DNA of 27,575 nt from an uncultured Eubacteriales bacterium (GTDB taxonomy: Bacteria > Bacillota > Clostridia > Oscillospirales > Oscillospiraceae). Shown piece by piece: positions 1 through 7,483 of the stretch. Numbering within the stretch: the stretch's first letter is position 1; each line of letters opens with the position of its first letter. Under the pieces are notes generated by a model that worked only from the letters and a program-made list of their open reading frames with translations, did not search any database and was not told where the DNA came from. The stretch lies in contig USAT01000017.1 in the NCBI GenBank assembly GCA_900552725.1, positions 1-27,575 of the forward strand, in the 5' to 3' direction. The translations under genes were made by a program, and so were the position numbers.

Positions 1-644
1 TCGTGGTCATGGATACGCTGGTGGCTCTGATGGCCGGTCTGTGCGTTATCCCCGGTCGTTTCGCTCTGGATCCCGAGGGCGCTCTGGGCGGCCCGTCCCT
101 GCTGTTCATCACCATGCAGAACGTGTTCCACAAGATGAGCGCTGTGGGTCCCATCTTCGGCATCCTGTTCTATCTGCTGGTGGTCTTCGCGGCGATTTCC
201 TCCTCCATCTCTCTGCTGGAGGTCATCGTGGCTCACTTCGTCGACAAGGCTCGTATTGAGGGCAAGGGCGACAAGCGCAAGACTTACACCCTGATCGCCG
301 CTGCCGCTGTCGGTCTGGGCTGCATTCTGGTCTGCGCCGACTGTCTGGGTGGTGCAGGTATCCATCCCGCAGCGCTGCTGGGCATCGAAAATCCCAAGAC
401 ATGGGCAGCCGACTGGCTGGACTTCTGGGATATGCTGTCTGAGGGTATCATGATGCCTCTGGGCGCACTGCTGATGTCTCTGATGATCGGCTGGGAGATC
501 GGTCCCGAGGTGGTCAAGGAAGAGGCGGAGCAGCAGGGTCAGAAGTTTGGCGCTTACGGCTTCTTCAAGGTCTGCGTCAAGGTCATTACCCCGCTGTGCA
601 TGCTGCTGATCCTGTACGGTCAGGTCATGTCCTTCTTCGGCTAA
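1..644 (+). CDS. Sodium-dependent transporter, NSS (neurotransmitter:sodium symporter) family, C-terminal part
   Basis: This gene is cut by the window start. The reading frame is open from base 3, leaving 213 residues of a family that is usually about 450 aa. The fragment has about five hydrophobic segments and ends with a membrane helix (ITPLCMLLILYGQVMSFFG). The stretch VVFAAISSSISLLEVIVAHF matches the helix that carries the Na2 site in LeuT-fold NSS proteins, where Thr/Ser-Ser residues bind sodium; here they are Ser-Ser. The family imports amino acids or related amines with sodium, at the cytoplasmic membrane. The substrate cannot be told from this half. A strong terminator follows 38 bp after the stop, so this is the last gene of its transcript. 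Confidence in the family is high. Confidence 0.88.
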   Translation, partial: VVMDTLVALMAGLCVIPGRFALDPEGALGGPSLLFITMQNVFHKMSAVGPIFGILFYLLVVFAAISSSISLLEVIVAHFVDKARIEGKGDKRKTYTLIAAAAVGLGCILVCADCLGGAGIHPAALLGIENPKTWAADWLDFWDMLSEGIMMPLGALLMSLMIGWEIGPEVVKEEAEQQGQKFGAYGFFKVCVKVITPLCMLLILYGQVMSFFG

Positions 645-681
645 GACCGCGTACATCGATACACAACTGAATGTATAAAAC

Positions 682-714
682 AAGACCGGAGCCGCCGCTC
701 CGGTCTTTGTTTTT
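682..714 (+). terminator. Rho-independent terminator of the NSS transporter gene
   Basis: An 11-bp perfect stem (AAGACCGGAGC with GCTCCGGTCTT) encloses a 4-nt loop and is followed by a T-rich tract (TGTTTTT). It lies 38 bp downstream of the transporter stop codon. Confidence 0.9.
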
Positions 715-719
715 GGGAT

Positions 720-756
720 AAAAAGCTGGCGCAAAATCGTAAGATTTTGCGCCAGC
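720..756 (-). terminator. Rho-independent terminator of the lipid kinase gene
   Basis: A 14-bp perfect stem (725-738 with 743-756) has a 4-nt loop. On the minus strand it follows the kinase stop codon by 4 nt and runs into a TTTTT tract (plus-strand AAAAA ending at 724). It is tail to tail with the NSS terminator. Confidence 0.9.
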
Positions 757-760
757 GAGC

Positions 761-1645
761 TTATACCATCAGCTCAATCGCGTGGTGCAGGTTCCGGATC
801 TCCACCTTGGGCTGGCTGGCGGCATATTCGCCGTCCAGCGACCAGGGGATGATGTCGTCAGTGGCCAGTGTCACATGCGCCACATGGCGGAAGATGATGC
901 CCGGCGCGTCGTACTCCATCCGGGTCAGGGAGCCGATCAGCGTGCTGAGCTCCAGGGCGTTTTTCGGCATCCGCAGCAGCAGCAATTCAAACTTGCCGTC
1001 GTCCATTTTCACATGGGTGGGATCCAGCTTCATCAGCCCGCCAAGAGAGGTGGAGTTGCATACGGCGCCGAATATATATTCGCCCTCAAACACCTCGCCG
1101 TCCGCCTCGATGCGGCAGCAATAGGGCCGCAGAGAGTCCAGATCGTTCATGCCTTCGAAGATGTAGGCCAGATGGCCCAGGGCGTTTTTCGCCGCCTGGG
1201 TGGCAGAGTAGGAGGCCCGGGTGAAGGCACCGAAGGAGGCCACATAGGCGAAATAGCGCCCATTATGCTGTCCCAGATCCAGCCGCTTGGGCTGGGTGCA
1301 GGCGGCGATGGCGTTGGCCGCCGCCATGGGCTGGGCGGGAATGTGAAGGCTGGCGGCAAAATCGTTGGTGCTGCCGTGGGGGATATAGCCCACGGGCGGC
1401 CGGTGCTCCAGTGTCATCAGGCCGCACAGGGTCTCGTTCAGCGTACCGTCGCCGCCGGCGCAGACCACCAGGTCAAAGTCGCCGCCCAGCTCTGACGCGG
1501 CCCGCTTGGCGTCGCCGGGGCTTTCGGTGGTGAAGAGCTTGATGAGATACCCCGCCTGGGAGAACCGGGCCACCACGTCGAACATAGGGGCCAGAGAGCG
1601 GGTGCGGCCCGCCCGGGGATTGACGATAAACAGCAGTTTTTTCAT
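761..1645 (-). CDS. Diacylglycerol kinase-like lipid kinase (YegS/BmrU family)
   Basis: The 294-aa product is full length for the DAGK-catalytic family of soluble lipid kinases, which phosphorylate diacylglycerol or related lipids at the inner membrane face. The N-terminus has the family opening FIVNPRAGR. The nucleotide-binding motif AGGDGTLNET lies at residues 63-72, followed by PHGSTNDFA at 89-97, where most members have GT(G/A)NDFA. A second conserved patch, WSLDGEYA, is near the C-terminus and corresponds to the usual DGE motif. I chose the ATG at 1645 because GGAGGT lies 6-7 nt upstream; a longer frame to 1675 has no such site. Its promoter at 1678-1706 is back to back with that of the AI-2E permease. 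The lipid substrate is not evident. Confidence 0.9.
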   Translation of the reverse strand: MKKLLFIVNPRAGRTRSLAPMFDVVARFSQAGYLIKLFTTESPGDAKRAASELGGDFDLVVCAGGDGTLNETLCGLMTLEHRPPVGYIPHGSTNDFAASLHIPAQPMAAANAIAACTQPKRLDLGQHNGRYFAYVASFGAFTRASYSATQAAKNALGHLAYIFEGMNDLDSLRPYCCRIEADGEVFEGEYIFGAVCNSTSLGGLMKLDPTHVKMDDGKFELLLLRMPKNALELSTLIGSLTRMEYDAPGIIFRHVAHVTLATDDIIPWSLDGEYAASQPKVEIRNLHHAIELMV

Positions 1646-1677
1646 GGAAAGACCTCCGGGAAATAGATCGTCCACCT

Positions 1678-1706
1678 ATTATGCCACAACCAGCGGAAAA
1701 AAGCAA
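1678..1706 (-). promoter_or_regulatory. SigA-type promoter for the lipid kinase
   Basis: On the minus strand TTGCTT (1701-1706) is 17 bp from CATAAT (1678-1683). The predicted transcript start is near 1671, about 26 nt before the start codon. Confidence 0.7.
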
Positions 1707-1724
1707 TTCCCCCGTGGAAAGCCC

Positions 1725-1753
1725 TTGCAAAACGGCGAAAAAGTGAGTATGAT
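1725..1753 (+). promoter_or_regulatory. SigA-type promoter for the AI-2E family permease
   Basis: TTGCAA (1725-1730) is separated by exactly 17 bp from TATGAT (1748-1753). It lies 33 bp upstream of the GTG start at 1786 and diverges from the lipid kinase promoter. The -35 boxes are only 18 bp apart, so the two promoters may compete or share a regulator. Confidence 0.7.
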
Positions 1754-1785
1754 AAAAGAAAACCACGAAAAGGGGGAGCGGCAGC

Positions 1786-3054
1786 GTGAAGGGCAAGGTC
1801 TATTGGAAATGGGGCTTGACGGCCTTTTTGACGGTCTGCGCCATTCTGGTGTTTTATGACGCCTTTTATCAGGGCGGCACGCTGCAGCATGTGCTGGGCA
1901 AGCTGGCCCAGGTGCTGGCTCCCGTGTTTTACGGTCTGGCCATGGCCTATCTGCTGACGCCGCTGGTGAAGTGGTTTGAGCGGGGCCTTTTGTGGTGCAA
2001 GAGCAAGTTCAAGGGAACAAGGGACAAGCAGCTGAAGCACGGCAAGGGCCTGCTGCGGGCCGCCGCCATTCTGCTGACCTGGGCCGTGGTGCTGGCGCTG
2101 ACCTATTGGCTGATGAGCGTACTGGTTCCCCAGCTGATCGACAGCGTCACCATGCTGATCAAAAATGCCCGTTACTATTATTACAAGGTATACCGCTGGG
2201 CGGACACCTGGCTGAAGGAGCATCCCGAGATCGGCAGCTGGGCCAACGACGTGCTCAGCGACTATTATAACAACGCCGTTACCAACCTGACGGATACCAT
2301 TCTGCCCAAGGCGCAGGAGATCGCCGCAGCGCTGACCGGCGGCATCTGGGTGGGCATCCGCAGCGTGGTGGGCTTCGCCATGGATCTCATCGTGGGCATC
2401 ATCATTTCCGTGTACCTGCTGGCCATGAAGGAAAAAAGCCTGGCCCGCTGCTGCAAGATGATCTACGCCGCCTTCCGCCGGGAGACGGCCGACCTGATGC
2501 TGACGGGCCTGCACAACACCAACCAGGTGTTCTCCGGCTTCGTCCGGGGCAAGCTGCTGGATTCACTGATTATCGGCATCCTGTGCTTCATCGGCTGCTC
2601 CATTCTGAAAATGCCCTATACCCCGCTGGTCAGCGTGGTGGTGGGTGTCACCAATATCATTCCCTTCTTCGGGCCGTTTCTGGGCGCCATCCCCAGCGCG
2701 TTCCTGATCCTGCTGGTCAGCCCGCTGAAGTGTCTGTATTTCATCATCTTCATCGTCCTGCTGCAGCAGTTGGACGGCAATGTCATCGGCCCGAAGATCC
2801 TGGGCGACAGTACCGGCATCTCCAGTTTCTGGGTCATCGTGGCCATCCTGGTGGGCGGCGGCTTCTTCGGTGTGCCGGGCATGTTCTTCGGCGTGCCGGT
2901 GTTTGCCTGCCTGCGGATGCTGGTGAAATGGCTGATGGATCGCCGCCTGGCGCGGCGCGGCATGCCCACCGAGGCCAGCGCCTATGTGGAGCGGAAGGAA
3001 GCCCTGCAAAGGGAGCGTGCGCCGGAAAAAGAGCCGGAAGCGGAACGAAAATAA
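1786..3054 (+). CDS. AI-2E family transporter (PerM/YhhT-like permease)
   Basis: The 422-aa protein is a polytopic membrane protein of the AI-2E transporter family (formerly UPF0118). Hydrophobic segments cover the N-terminal ~100 residues. A polar region of about 60 residues follows, then a dense C-terminal membrane block. Family-typical motifs are clear: TNIIPFFGPFLGAIPSA, then QQLDGNVIGPKILGDSTGIS and GVPGMFFGVPVF. Despite the family name, characterised members do different jobs (autoinducer-2 export in TqsA, Na+/H+ antiport in others), so the substrate is unknown. The start is GTG at 1786 with GGGGGAG 8-9 nt upstream. The C-terminal ~30 residues are highly charged (KEALQRERAPEKEPEAERK) and probably cytoplasmic. 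The gene is monocistronic, with its own promoter and terminator. Confidence 0.9.
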   Translation: MKGKVYWKWGLTAFLTVCAILVFYDAFYQGGTLQHVLGKLAQVLAPVFYGLAMAYLLTPLVKWFERGLLWCKSKFKGTRDKQLKHGKGLLRAAAILLTWAVVLALTYWLMSVLVPQLIDSVTMLIKNARYYYYKVYRWADTWLKEHPEIGSWANDVLSDYYNNAVTNLTDTILPKAQEIAAALTGGIWVGIRSVVGFAMDLIVGIIISVYLLAMKEKSLARCCKMIYAAFRRETADLMLTGLHNTNQVFSGFVRGKLLDSLIIGILCFIGCSILKMPYTPLVSVVVGVTNIIPFFGPFLGAIPSAFLILLVSPLKCLYFIIFIVLLQQLDGNVIGPKILGDSTGISSFWVIVAILVGGGFFGVPGMFFGVPVFACLRMLVKWLMDRRLARRGMPTEASAYVERKEALQRERAPEKEPEAERK

Positions 3055-3056
3055 GG

Positions 3057-3085
3057 AAAAGACGGCCCGCGGGCCGTCTTTTTTT
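3057..3085 (+). terminator. Rho-independent terminator of the AI-2E permease gene
   Basis: The palindrome GACGGCCCGCGGGCCGTC (3061-3078) is preceded by AAAA and followed by seven T residues. It starts just after the stop codon. Confidence 0.9.
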
Positions 3086-3126
3086 GTGGTCATGCGGTTT
3101 CTGAGGCGGGTTTCACAAATTCCTTC

Positions 3127-3155
3127 TTGTCATACGGGAAAAAGTGTGATACACT
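3127..3155 (+). promoter_or_regulatory. Candidate promoter of the ABC importer operon
   Basis: TTGTCA (3127-3132) is 17 bp from TACACT (3150-3155). An alternative is the perfect -35 TTGACA at 3194-3199, but its best -10 (CATTAT, 3215-3220) sits at a short 15-bp spacing. The first fits better; both lie upstream of the ribosome site AAGGAG at 3251-3256. Confidence 0.45.
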
Positions 3156-3159
3156 GCCC

Positions 3160-3188
3160 TTTGAGCCTGCATTTTTGCGGGACTCAAA
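3160..3188 (+). other. Leader hairpin upstream of the ABC importer operon
   Basis: The arms TTTGAGCCTGC (3160-3170) and GCGGGACTCAAA (3177-3188) pair over 11 bp with a single bulged A and a T-rich 6-nt loop. If transcription starts from the 3127-3155 promoter, the hairpin forms the very 5' end of the mRNA. If the downstream TTGACA is used, the dyad would sit directly upstream of that promoter, as an operator might. No T-tract follows, so it is not a standard terminator. Confidence 0.45.
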
Positions 3189-3262
3189 CCATATTGACAA
3201 CTGAATATGGAAACCATTATTTCTGTCCCCGCCCAAGGAAGCGGGGAGAAAAGGAGAAGAAC

Positions 3263-4801
3263 ATGAAGAAACTGGTATCTCTTTTCCTGTCGCTGGTAAT
3301 GGTCGGCGCTGTACTCTGCGGATGCGGAGGCGGCAGCAGCCAGGGCGACGAAGGAAGTAACGGCTTGCAGAACGAGCGGAAAGCCAACAACGAGATCGTT
3401 GTGGCCATCGCTCAGGACCTGGAAGACAGTCTTGACCCCCACGCGGCAGCGGCGGCAGGAACCAGAGAGGTCTTATTCAACGTTTACGAGGGCCTGGTAA
3501 AACCCGGCCCCAATGGTGAATTGATCCCCGCGGTGGCCGAGCGCTACGATATTTCGGAGGACGGACTTGTCTACACCTTCACCCTGCGTGAGGGCGTGAA
3601 GTTCCACAACGGCGAGTCGGTGACGGCGGAGGATGTAGTCTATTCCATGAACCGCTGCGCCGACAACTCGGGGGACTCCGCCCTGGTGTCGGCGTTTTCT
3701 GCTATCCAGGATCTGAAGGCCGTGGACGAGCGGACGGTGACCTTCCGGCTGGAGCAGCCCGATCTGGAGCTGATCAACTTCCTGTCGGCGGCCATCATTC
3801 CCCAGAGCAGCGAGGGTCAGACCGGCTTTATCCCCGGCACCGGCCCCTTCAAGCTGGTGTCCCGTTCTCCCCAGGAGAACATCGTCATGGAGCGCTTTGA
3901 CGAGTATTGGGGCACCCCCGCCAAGGTCAGCAAGGTGACCTATCAGATCTATGAGGACTCCACCGCGCTGATGATGGCCCTGAAGGGCGGCAGCGTGGAC
4001 ATCTGCGCCCACCTGACCAGCGCCCAGACCGCCCAGTTGGGCAGCGACTTCACCATTGAAGAGGGCACCATGAACCTGGTGCAGGCGGTGTATCTCAACA
4101 ACGCCAAGGCCCCCTTTGACAACGAGAAGGTGCGCCAGGCCATGAGCTATGCCATCAACCGCCAGGAGATCATGGACATCATGGCCGACGGCCACGGCAC
4201 CGCCGTGGGCAGCAGCATCTATCCCAAGCTGGGCAAGTACTTCCTGCCGGAGCTGGTGGACTATTACAGCTGCGATCCCGCCAAGGGCAAGGCGCTGCTG
4301 GCCGAGGCCGGGTATCCCGACGGCTTTGACATGACCATCACCGTGTCCTCCAACTATCAGCCCCATATGGACACCGCCGAGGTGGTGGTGCAGCAGTTGG
4401 CCGCCATCGGCATCCGCGCTACGGTGCAGCCGGTGGACGCCACCACATGGTATAACGACGTGTATGTGGGCCGTCAGTTTGACGCCACCATCACGGGCCT
4501 GGACGCCAAGAACACCACCGCCCGCGCCATGCTGGAGCGCTTTGTCTCCGACAACGGCAAGAACTTTGTCAACTACAATAACCCCGCCTATGACGAGCTG
4601 TACGCCAAGGCCCGCGCCTGCACCGACGGCGCCGAGCAGACCGCCGTCTATCAGCAGATGGAGACCATGCTGACCGAGACCGCCGCCAACCTGTATCTGC
4701 AGGATATGGCCGATCTGGTGGCCGTCCGCAGCGATCTGACGGGGTACACCTTCTATCCCATCTACGCCCAGGATCTGAGTACGGTGGGGTATAGCGAATA
4801 A
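3263..4801 (+). CDS. ABC transporter substrate-binding lipoprotein, peptide/nickel family 5 (SBP_bac_5)
   Basis: The 512-aa protein has a lipoprotein signal: Lys-Lys, a hydrophobic core, and the lipobox LCGC with Cys21 as the lipidated residue, followed by a Gly/Ser linker. The mature part is a family 5 (DppA/OppA/NikA) binding protein. The hallmark LVKPGPNGELIPAVAERYDI is followed by TFTLREGVKFHNGESVTAEDVVYS. It would capture a peptide, a metal chelate or a similar ligand outside the cell and deliver it to the permeases downstream. The length is close to NikA (about 524 aa), but nothing in the sequence proves the ligand. I chose the ATG at 3263 (AAGGAG 6 nt upstream, start of the signal peptide); the longer frame from 2984 runs through the previous gene's terminator. 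Confidence 0.92.
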   Translation: MKKLVSLFLSLVMVGAVLCGCGGGSSQGDEGSNGLQNERKANNEIVVAIAQDLEDSLDPHAAAAAGTREVLFNVYEGLVKPGPNGELIPAVAERYDISEDGLVYTFTLREGVKFHNGESVTAEDVVYSMNRCADNSGDSALVSAFSAIQDLKAVDERTVTFRLEQPDLELINFLSAAIIPQSSEGQTGFIPGTGPFKLVSRSPQENIVMERFDEYWGTPAKVSKVTYQIYEDSTALMMALKGGSVDICAHLTSAQTAQLGSDFTIEEGTMNLVQAVYLNNAKAPFDNEKVRQAMSYAINRQEIMDIMADGHGTAVGSSIYPKLGKYFLPELVDYYSCDPAKGKALLAEAGYPDGFDMTITVSSNYQPHMDTAEVVVQQLAAIGIRATVQPVDATTWYNDVYVGRQFDATITGLDAKNTTARAMLERFVSDNGKNFVNYNNPAYDELYAKARACTDGAEQTAVYQQMETMLTETAANLYLQDMADLVAVRSDLTGYTFYPIYAQDLSTVGYSE

Positions 4802-4804
4802 ATC

Positions 4805-4890
4805 CGTAGGGCGGGGTGACCACACCCCGCCGCGATAAATGAAAATATCTGCGCAAAACGTGCGGCGGCATGTGGTCATGCCGCCCTACG
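4805..4890. repeat. 86-bp palindromic element: two inverted 27-nt hairpin units
   Basis: The outer arms CGTAGGGCGG (4805-4814) and CCGCCCTACG (4881-4890) are perfect inverted copies. Each end is itself a hairpin: 4810-4818 pairs with 4823-4831, and 4864-4872 pairs with 4877-4885, both 9-bp stems with 4-nt loops (ACCA and TGGT). The two 27-nt units (4805-4831 and the reverse complement of 4864-4890) differ at four positions, GG/CC versus CA/TG, and these keep the stem paired. The 32-nt centre is A-rich. An extra inverted pair, TATCTGCG (4846-4853) and CGCAGATA (4895-4902), overlaps it. The element begins right after the binding-protein stop, as REP elements often do, and may protect the 5' part of the mRNA or lower downstream expression. 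Confidence 0.8.
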
Positions 4891-4940
4891 AAAACGCAGA
4901 TACCCGTCCCCACACAACCAACATGAAAGAGATGATGACC

Positions 4941-5882
4941 ATGAAAAACGTCGTGAAGAAGATCGGAATGATGCTTTTGACCATGGTCATCGTCTCTTTC
5001 TTTGCATTTCTGGCCTTCCAGGTCATCCCCGGCGATCCCACCATCAAGCTGCTGAGCAGCGATGCCACCGCCGAGGCGGTGGCCGCCCTCCGGGCCGAGC
5101 TGGGGCTGGACCGACCCTTCTTCACCCGGTACTTCGAGTGGGTGCTCCACGCCCTGCAGGGGGATTTCGGCACCTCCTACGTCTACTCCATGCCGGTGGC
5201 CCAGCTTCTGAACGGCAAGCTGGGGGTCACAGCGCTGCTGACGGCCATCGCCTTTGTGCTTATCGTGCTGGTCTCCCTGCCGGTGGGGCTGTTTGCCGCC
5301 TCCCGTCAGGGGGGGTGGCTGGATCGCGCCCTGACGGTGCTGGGCCAGGTGGTCATGGCGGTGCCCCCCTTTGTGGTGGGCATCCTGCTGACGCTGGTGT
5401 GCGGCTTGATTCTTCACTGGTTCGATCCCGGCGCCTTCATCGCCCCGGCCCAGAGCTTCTGGAGCAGCGTGGGATATCTGCTGTATCCCGCCGTCGCCAT
5501 CGCTCTGCCCCGCATCGCCATGACGGTGAAGATGCTGAAAAGCTCCATCACCGAGGAGCTGGGCAAGGACTACGTCCGCACCGCCTACAGCCGGGGCAAC
5601 TCCCCGCGGGCGGCCCTGTACCGCCATGTGCTGCGCAACGCCGTGGTGCCCACGGTGGCCTTTCTGGCCATGACGGTGGCGGACATCGTGGCGGGCAGCG
5701 TCATTATCGAGCAGGTCTTTGCCATCCCCGGCATTGGGCGGCTGCTGCTGACCTCCATCGCCAACCGGGATTTCCCAGTGGTGCAGGCCATCGTGGTGAT
5801 CCTGGCGCTGTGGGTGGTGCTGGTGAACTGCCTGGCCGATCTTCTCAACCAGCGGCTGGATCCCCGGCTGCGGCTGCAATAA
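4941..5882 (+). CDS. ABC transporter permease, DppB/NikB type
   Basis: The 313-aa inner-membrane protein is the first permease subunit of the importer and matches the length of NikB/DppB. It opens with the family's N-terminal helix ending in FLAFQVIPGDPTIKLL and has about six membrane helices. The ATPase-contact (EAA) loop is visible as EELGKDYVRTAYSRGNSPRAALYRHVLRNA. The first ATG candidates are at 4923, 4932, 4935 and 4941. I chose 4941 because homologues start next to this helix and a weak AAAGAG lies 9 nt upstream; 4923 adds six residues. A frame opening at 4839 lies inside the palindromic element and is unlikely. Translation initiation looks weak compared with the binding protein, which fits the lower subunit need. 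Confidence 0.9.
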   Translation: MKNVVKKIGMMLLTMVIVSFFAFLAFQVIPGDPTIKLLSSDATAEAVAALRAELGLDRPFFTRYFEWVLHALQGDFGTSYVYSMPVAQLLNGKLGVTALLTAIAFVLIVLVSLPVGLFAASRQGGWLDRALTVLGQVVMAVPPFVVGILLTLVCGLILHWFDPGAFIAPAQSFWSSVGYLLYPAVAIALPRIAMTVKMLKSSITEELGKDYVRTAYSRGNSPRAALYRHVLRNAVVPTVAFLAMTVADIVAGSVIIEQVFAIPGIGRLLLTSIANRDFPVVQAIVVILALWVVLVNCLADLLNQRLDPRLRLQ

Positions 5883-5894
5883 GGAGGGATAGGG

Positions 5895-6698
5895 ATGCTG
5901 CTGAAAAGGAACGACCGCTCCTTCCGCATCGGTCTGACCATCGCCGTTATCATGGCGGCCATGGCGCTGATCGGCTATGTCTGGACGCCCTATGACCCCA
6001 CGGCCATCGTGGGCAGTCAGAAATTTCTCCCCCCCTCCCTTCACCACCTGTTCGGCACCGACAGCTTCGGTCGGGATATCTTCAGCCGGGTGATGGCGGG
6101 CATGGGGACCACCTTCTTCATCTCTCTGTGCACCGTGCTGATCGGCGGCACGGTGGGCACGCTGATCGGCGCCTTTACCGGCTATTTCGGCGGCGTGGTG
6201 GACGAGGTGCTTATGCGCATCAACGACGCGCTGACCGCCTTTCCCAATATTCTGCTGGCCCTGGTGTTCATCGCCATGCTGGGCTTCGGCAAGTATAACG
6301 TGATCCTGGCGCTGGGCGTGGCCTTCATTCCCAGCTTTGCCCGTGTGGTGCGCGCGGAATTCGCGCGGCACCGGGCCATGAACTATGTCAAATCTGCCCG
6401 GCTGATGGGTGCCTCCCATCTGCGGATCATCTTCCGACACATCCTGCCCAACACCTGGGGCGTGCTGCTGCCGGCGCTGATCATCGGGTTCAACAACGCC
6501 GTGCTGGCGGAGGCCAGCATGAGCTATCTGGGCATCGGCGTGGCGCCCCCGGACATCTCCCTGGGCTACATGCTGTCGGAATCCCAGAGCTATATGATAA
6601 AAGCACCCTGGTATGTGCTGTGTACCGGCCTTGTGATCGTGCTGCTGATCCTGGGCGTCAGCATGATGGGCGAGGGCCTGCGGAAAAGGAGCGTGTGA
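5895..6698 (+). CDS. ABC transporter permease, DppC/NikC type
   Basis: The 267-aa second permease subunit starts 12 bp after the DppB-type stop, with AAGGAGG at 5881-5887. It has the family signature after the first helix, HHLFGTDSFGRDIFSRVMAGMG. Five to six membrane helices follow, and the EAA loop reads NYVKSARLMGASHLRIIFRHILPN. It would pair with the DppB-type subunit to form the membrane channel. The length is as expected for NikC/DppC without the extra N-terminal domain seen in some OppC proteins. The stop at 6696-6698 is 2 nt before the next start, so translation is probably coupled. Confidence 0.92.
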   Translation: MLLKRNDRSFRIGLTIAVIMAAMALIGYVWTPYDPTAIVGSQKFLPPSLHHLFGTDSFGRDIFSRVMAGMGTTFFISLCTVLIGGTVGTLIGAFTGYFGGVVDEVLMRINDALTAFPNILLALVFIAMLGFGKYNVILALGVAFIPSFARVVRAEFARHRAMNYVKSARLMGASHLRIIFRHILPNTWGVLLPALIIGFNNAVLAEASMSYLGIGVAPPDISLGYMLSESQSYMIKAPWYVLCTGLVIVLLILGVSMMGEGLRKRSV

Positions 6699-6700
6699 CC

Positions 6701-7483
6701 ATGCTGGAGATCAAAGACCTTCATGTGCGCTTTCACGGCTCCGATCACGACGCCGTGGGCGGCATCAGCCTGACAGTGGCCGACGGCCAGATCATGGGCC
6801 TGGTGGGCGAAAGCGGCAGCGGCAAGACCGTCACCGCCATGGTGATCTCCGGCCTGATGCCCCAGCGGCGGGCGGACGTATCCGGCCAGGTGCTGCTGGA
6901 CGGCAGGGATCTGCTGGCCCTGTCCCCGGCAGATATGCGCAAACGGCAGGGCTGCGCCATCTCGGTGGTGTTCCAGGAGCCTATGAGCGCCATGAACCCC
7001 GTTATGCGCATCGGCCCACAGGTGGAGGAGGCCCTGCGCGTCCATACGAAGCTCTCGCCCCAGGAGCGGCGGGAGCGGGCCCTGCAGGCCCTGCGGGACG
7101 TGGATCTTCCTGACGCCGAGGCCATCTATGACAAGTATCCCCACCAGATGTCCGGCGGTATGCTGCAGCGGGCTATGATCGCCGCGGCCATCATCTCCCG
7201 GCCCAAGCTGCTGCTGGCGGACGAGCCCACCACGGCGCTGGACGTGACCATCCAGGCCCAGATCCTGGAGCTGCTGCGGCGGCTGAACCGGGAAATGGGC
7301 ATGTCCATCCTGTTCATCTCCCACAACCTGAACGTGGTGCGCAAGCTGTGCAGCCATGTGGCGGTGATGGAGAAGGGCCACATCGTGGAGACCGGCGAAA
7401 CGGCGCAGGTGTTCTACGATCCCCAGGCGGACTATACCAAGCGGCTCATCGCCGCCATTCCCACGAGGAAAAAGCTATGCTAG
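6701..7483 (+). CDS. ABC transporter ATP-binding protein, DppD/NikD type
   Basis: The 260-aa ATPase energises the importer. Walker A is GESGSGKT at residues 36-43. The Q-loop is VFQEPMSAMNP, the signature MSGGMLQR, Walker B LLLADEPTTALD and the H-loop FISHNL. It lacks the roughly 60-residue C-terminal oligopeptide-transporter extension of OppD/DppD (about 320 aa), which makes it closer in size to NikD or CntD. Starts are marked by AAAGGAG at 6685-6691 inside the end of the permease gene. The end overlaps the next gene in ATGCTAG (7477-7483). Confidence 0.92.
   Translation: MLEIKDLHVRFHGSDHDAVGGISLTVADGQIMGLVGESGSGKTVTAMVISGLMPQRRADVSGQVLLDGRDLLALSPADMRKRQGCAISVVFQEPMSAMNPVMRIGPQVEEALRVHTKLSPQERRERALQALRDVDLPDAEAIYDKYPHQMSGGMLQRAMIAAAIISRPKLLLADEPTTALDVTIQAQILELLRRLNREMGMSILFISHNLNVVRKLCSHVAVMEKGHIVETGETAQVFYDPQADYTKRLIAAIPTRKKLC

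Noticed and set aside
2984..3262. N-terminal extension of the substrate-binding protein
   Set aside because: It crosses the AI-2E gene end and its terminator, while the lipoprotein signal peptide begins at 3263.
4569..6440. Long open frame (623 codons) on the minus strand through the importer genes
   Set aside because: It is opposite well-supported ABC genes, rich in His/Gly/Gln as expected for the antisense of G+C-rich codons, and has no recognisable domain.
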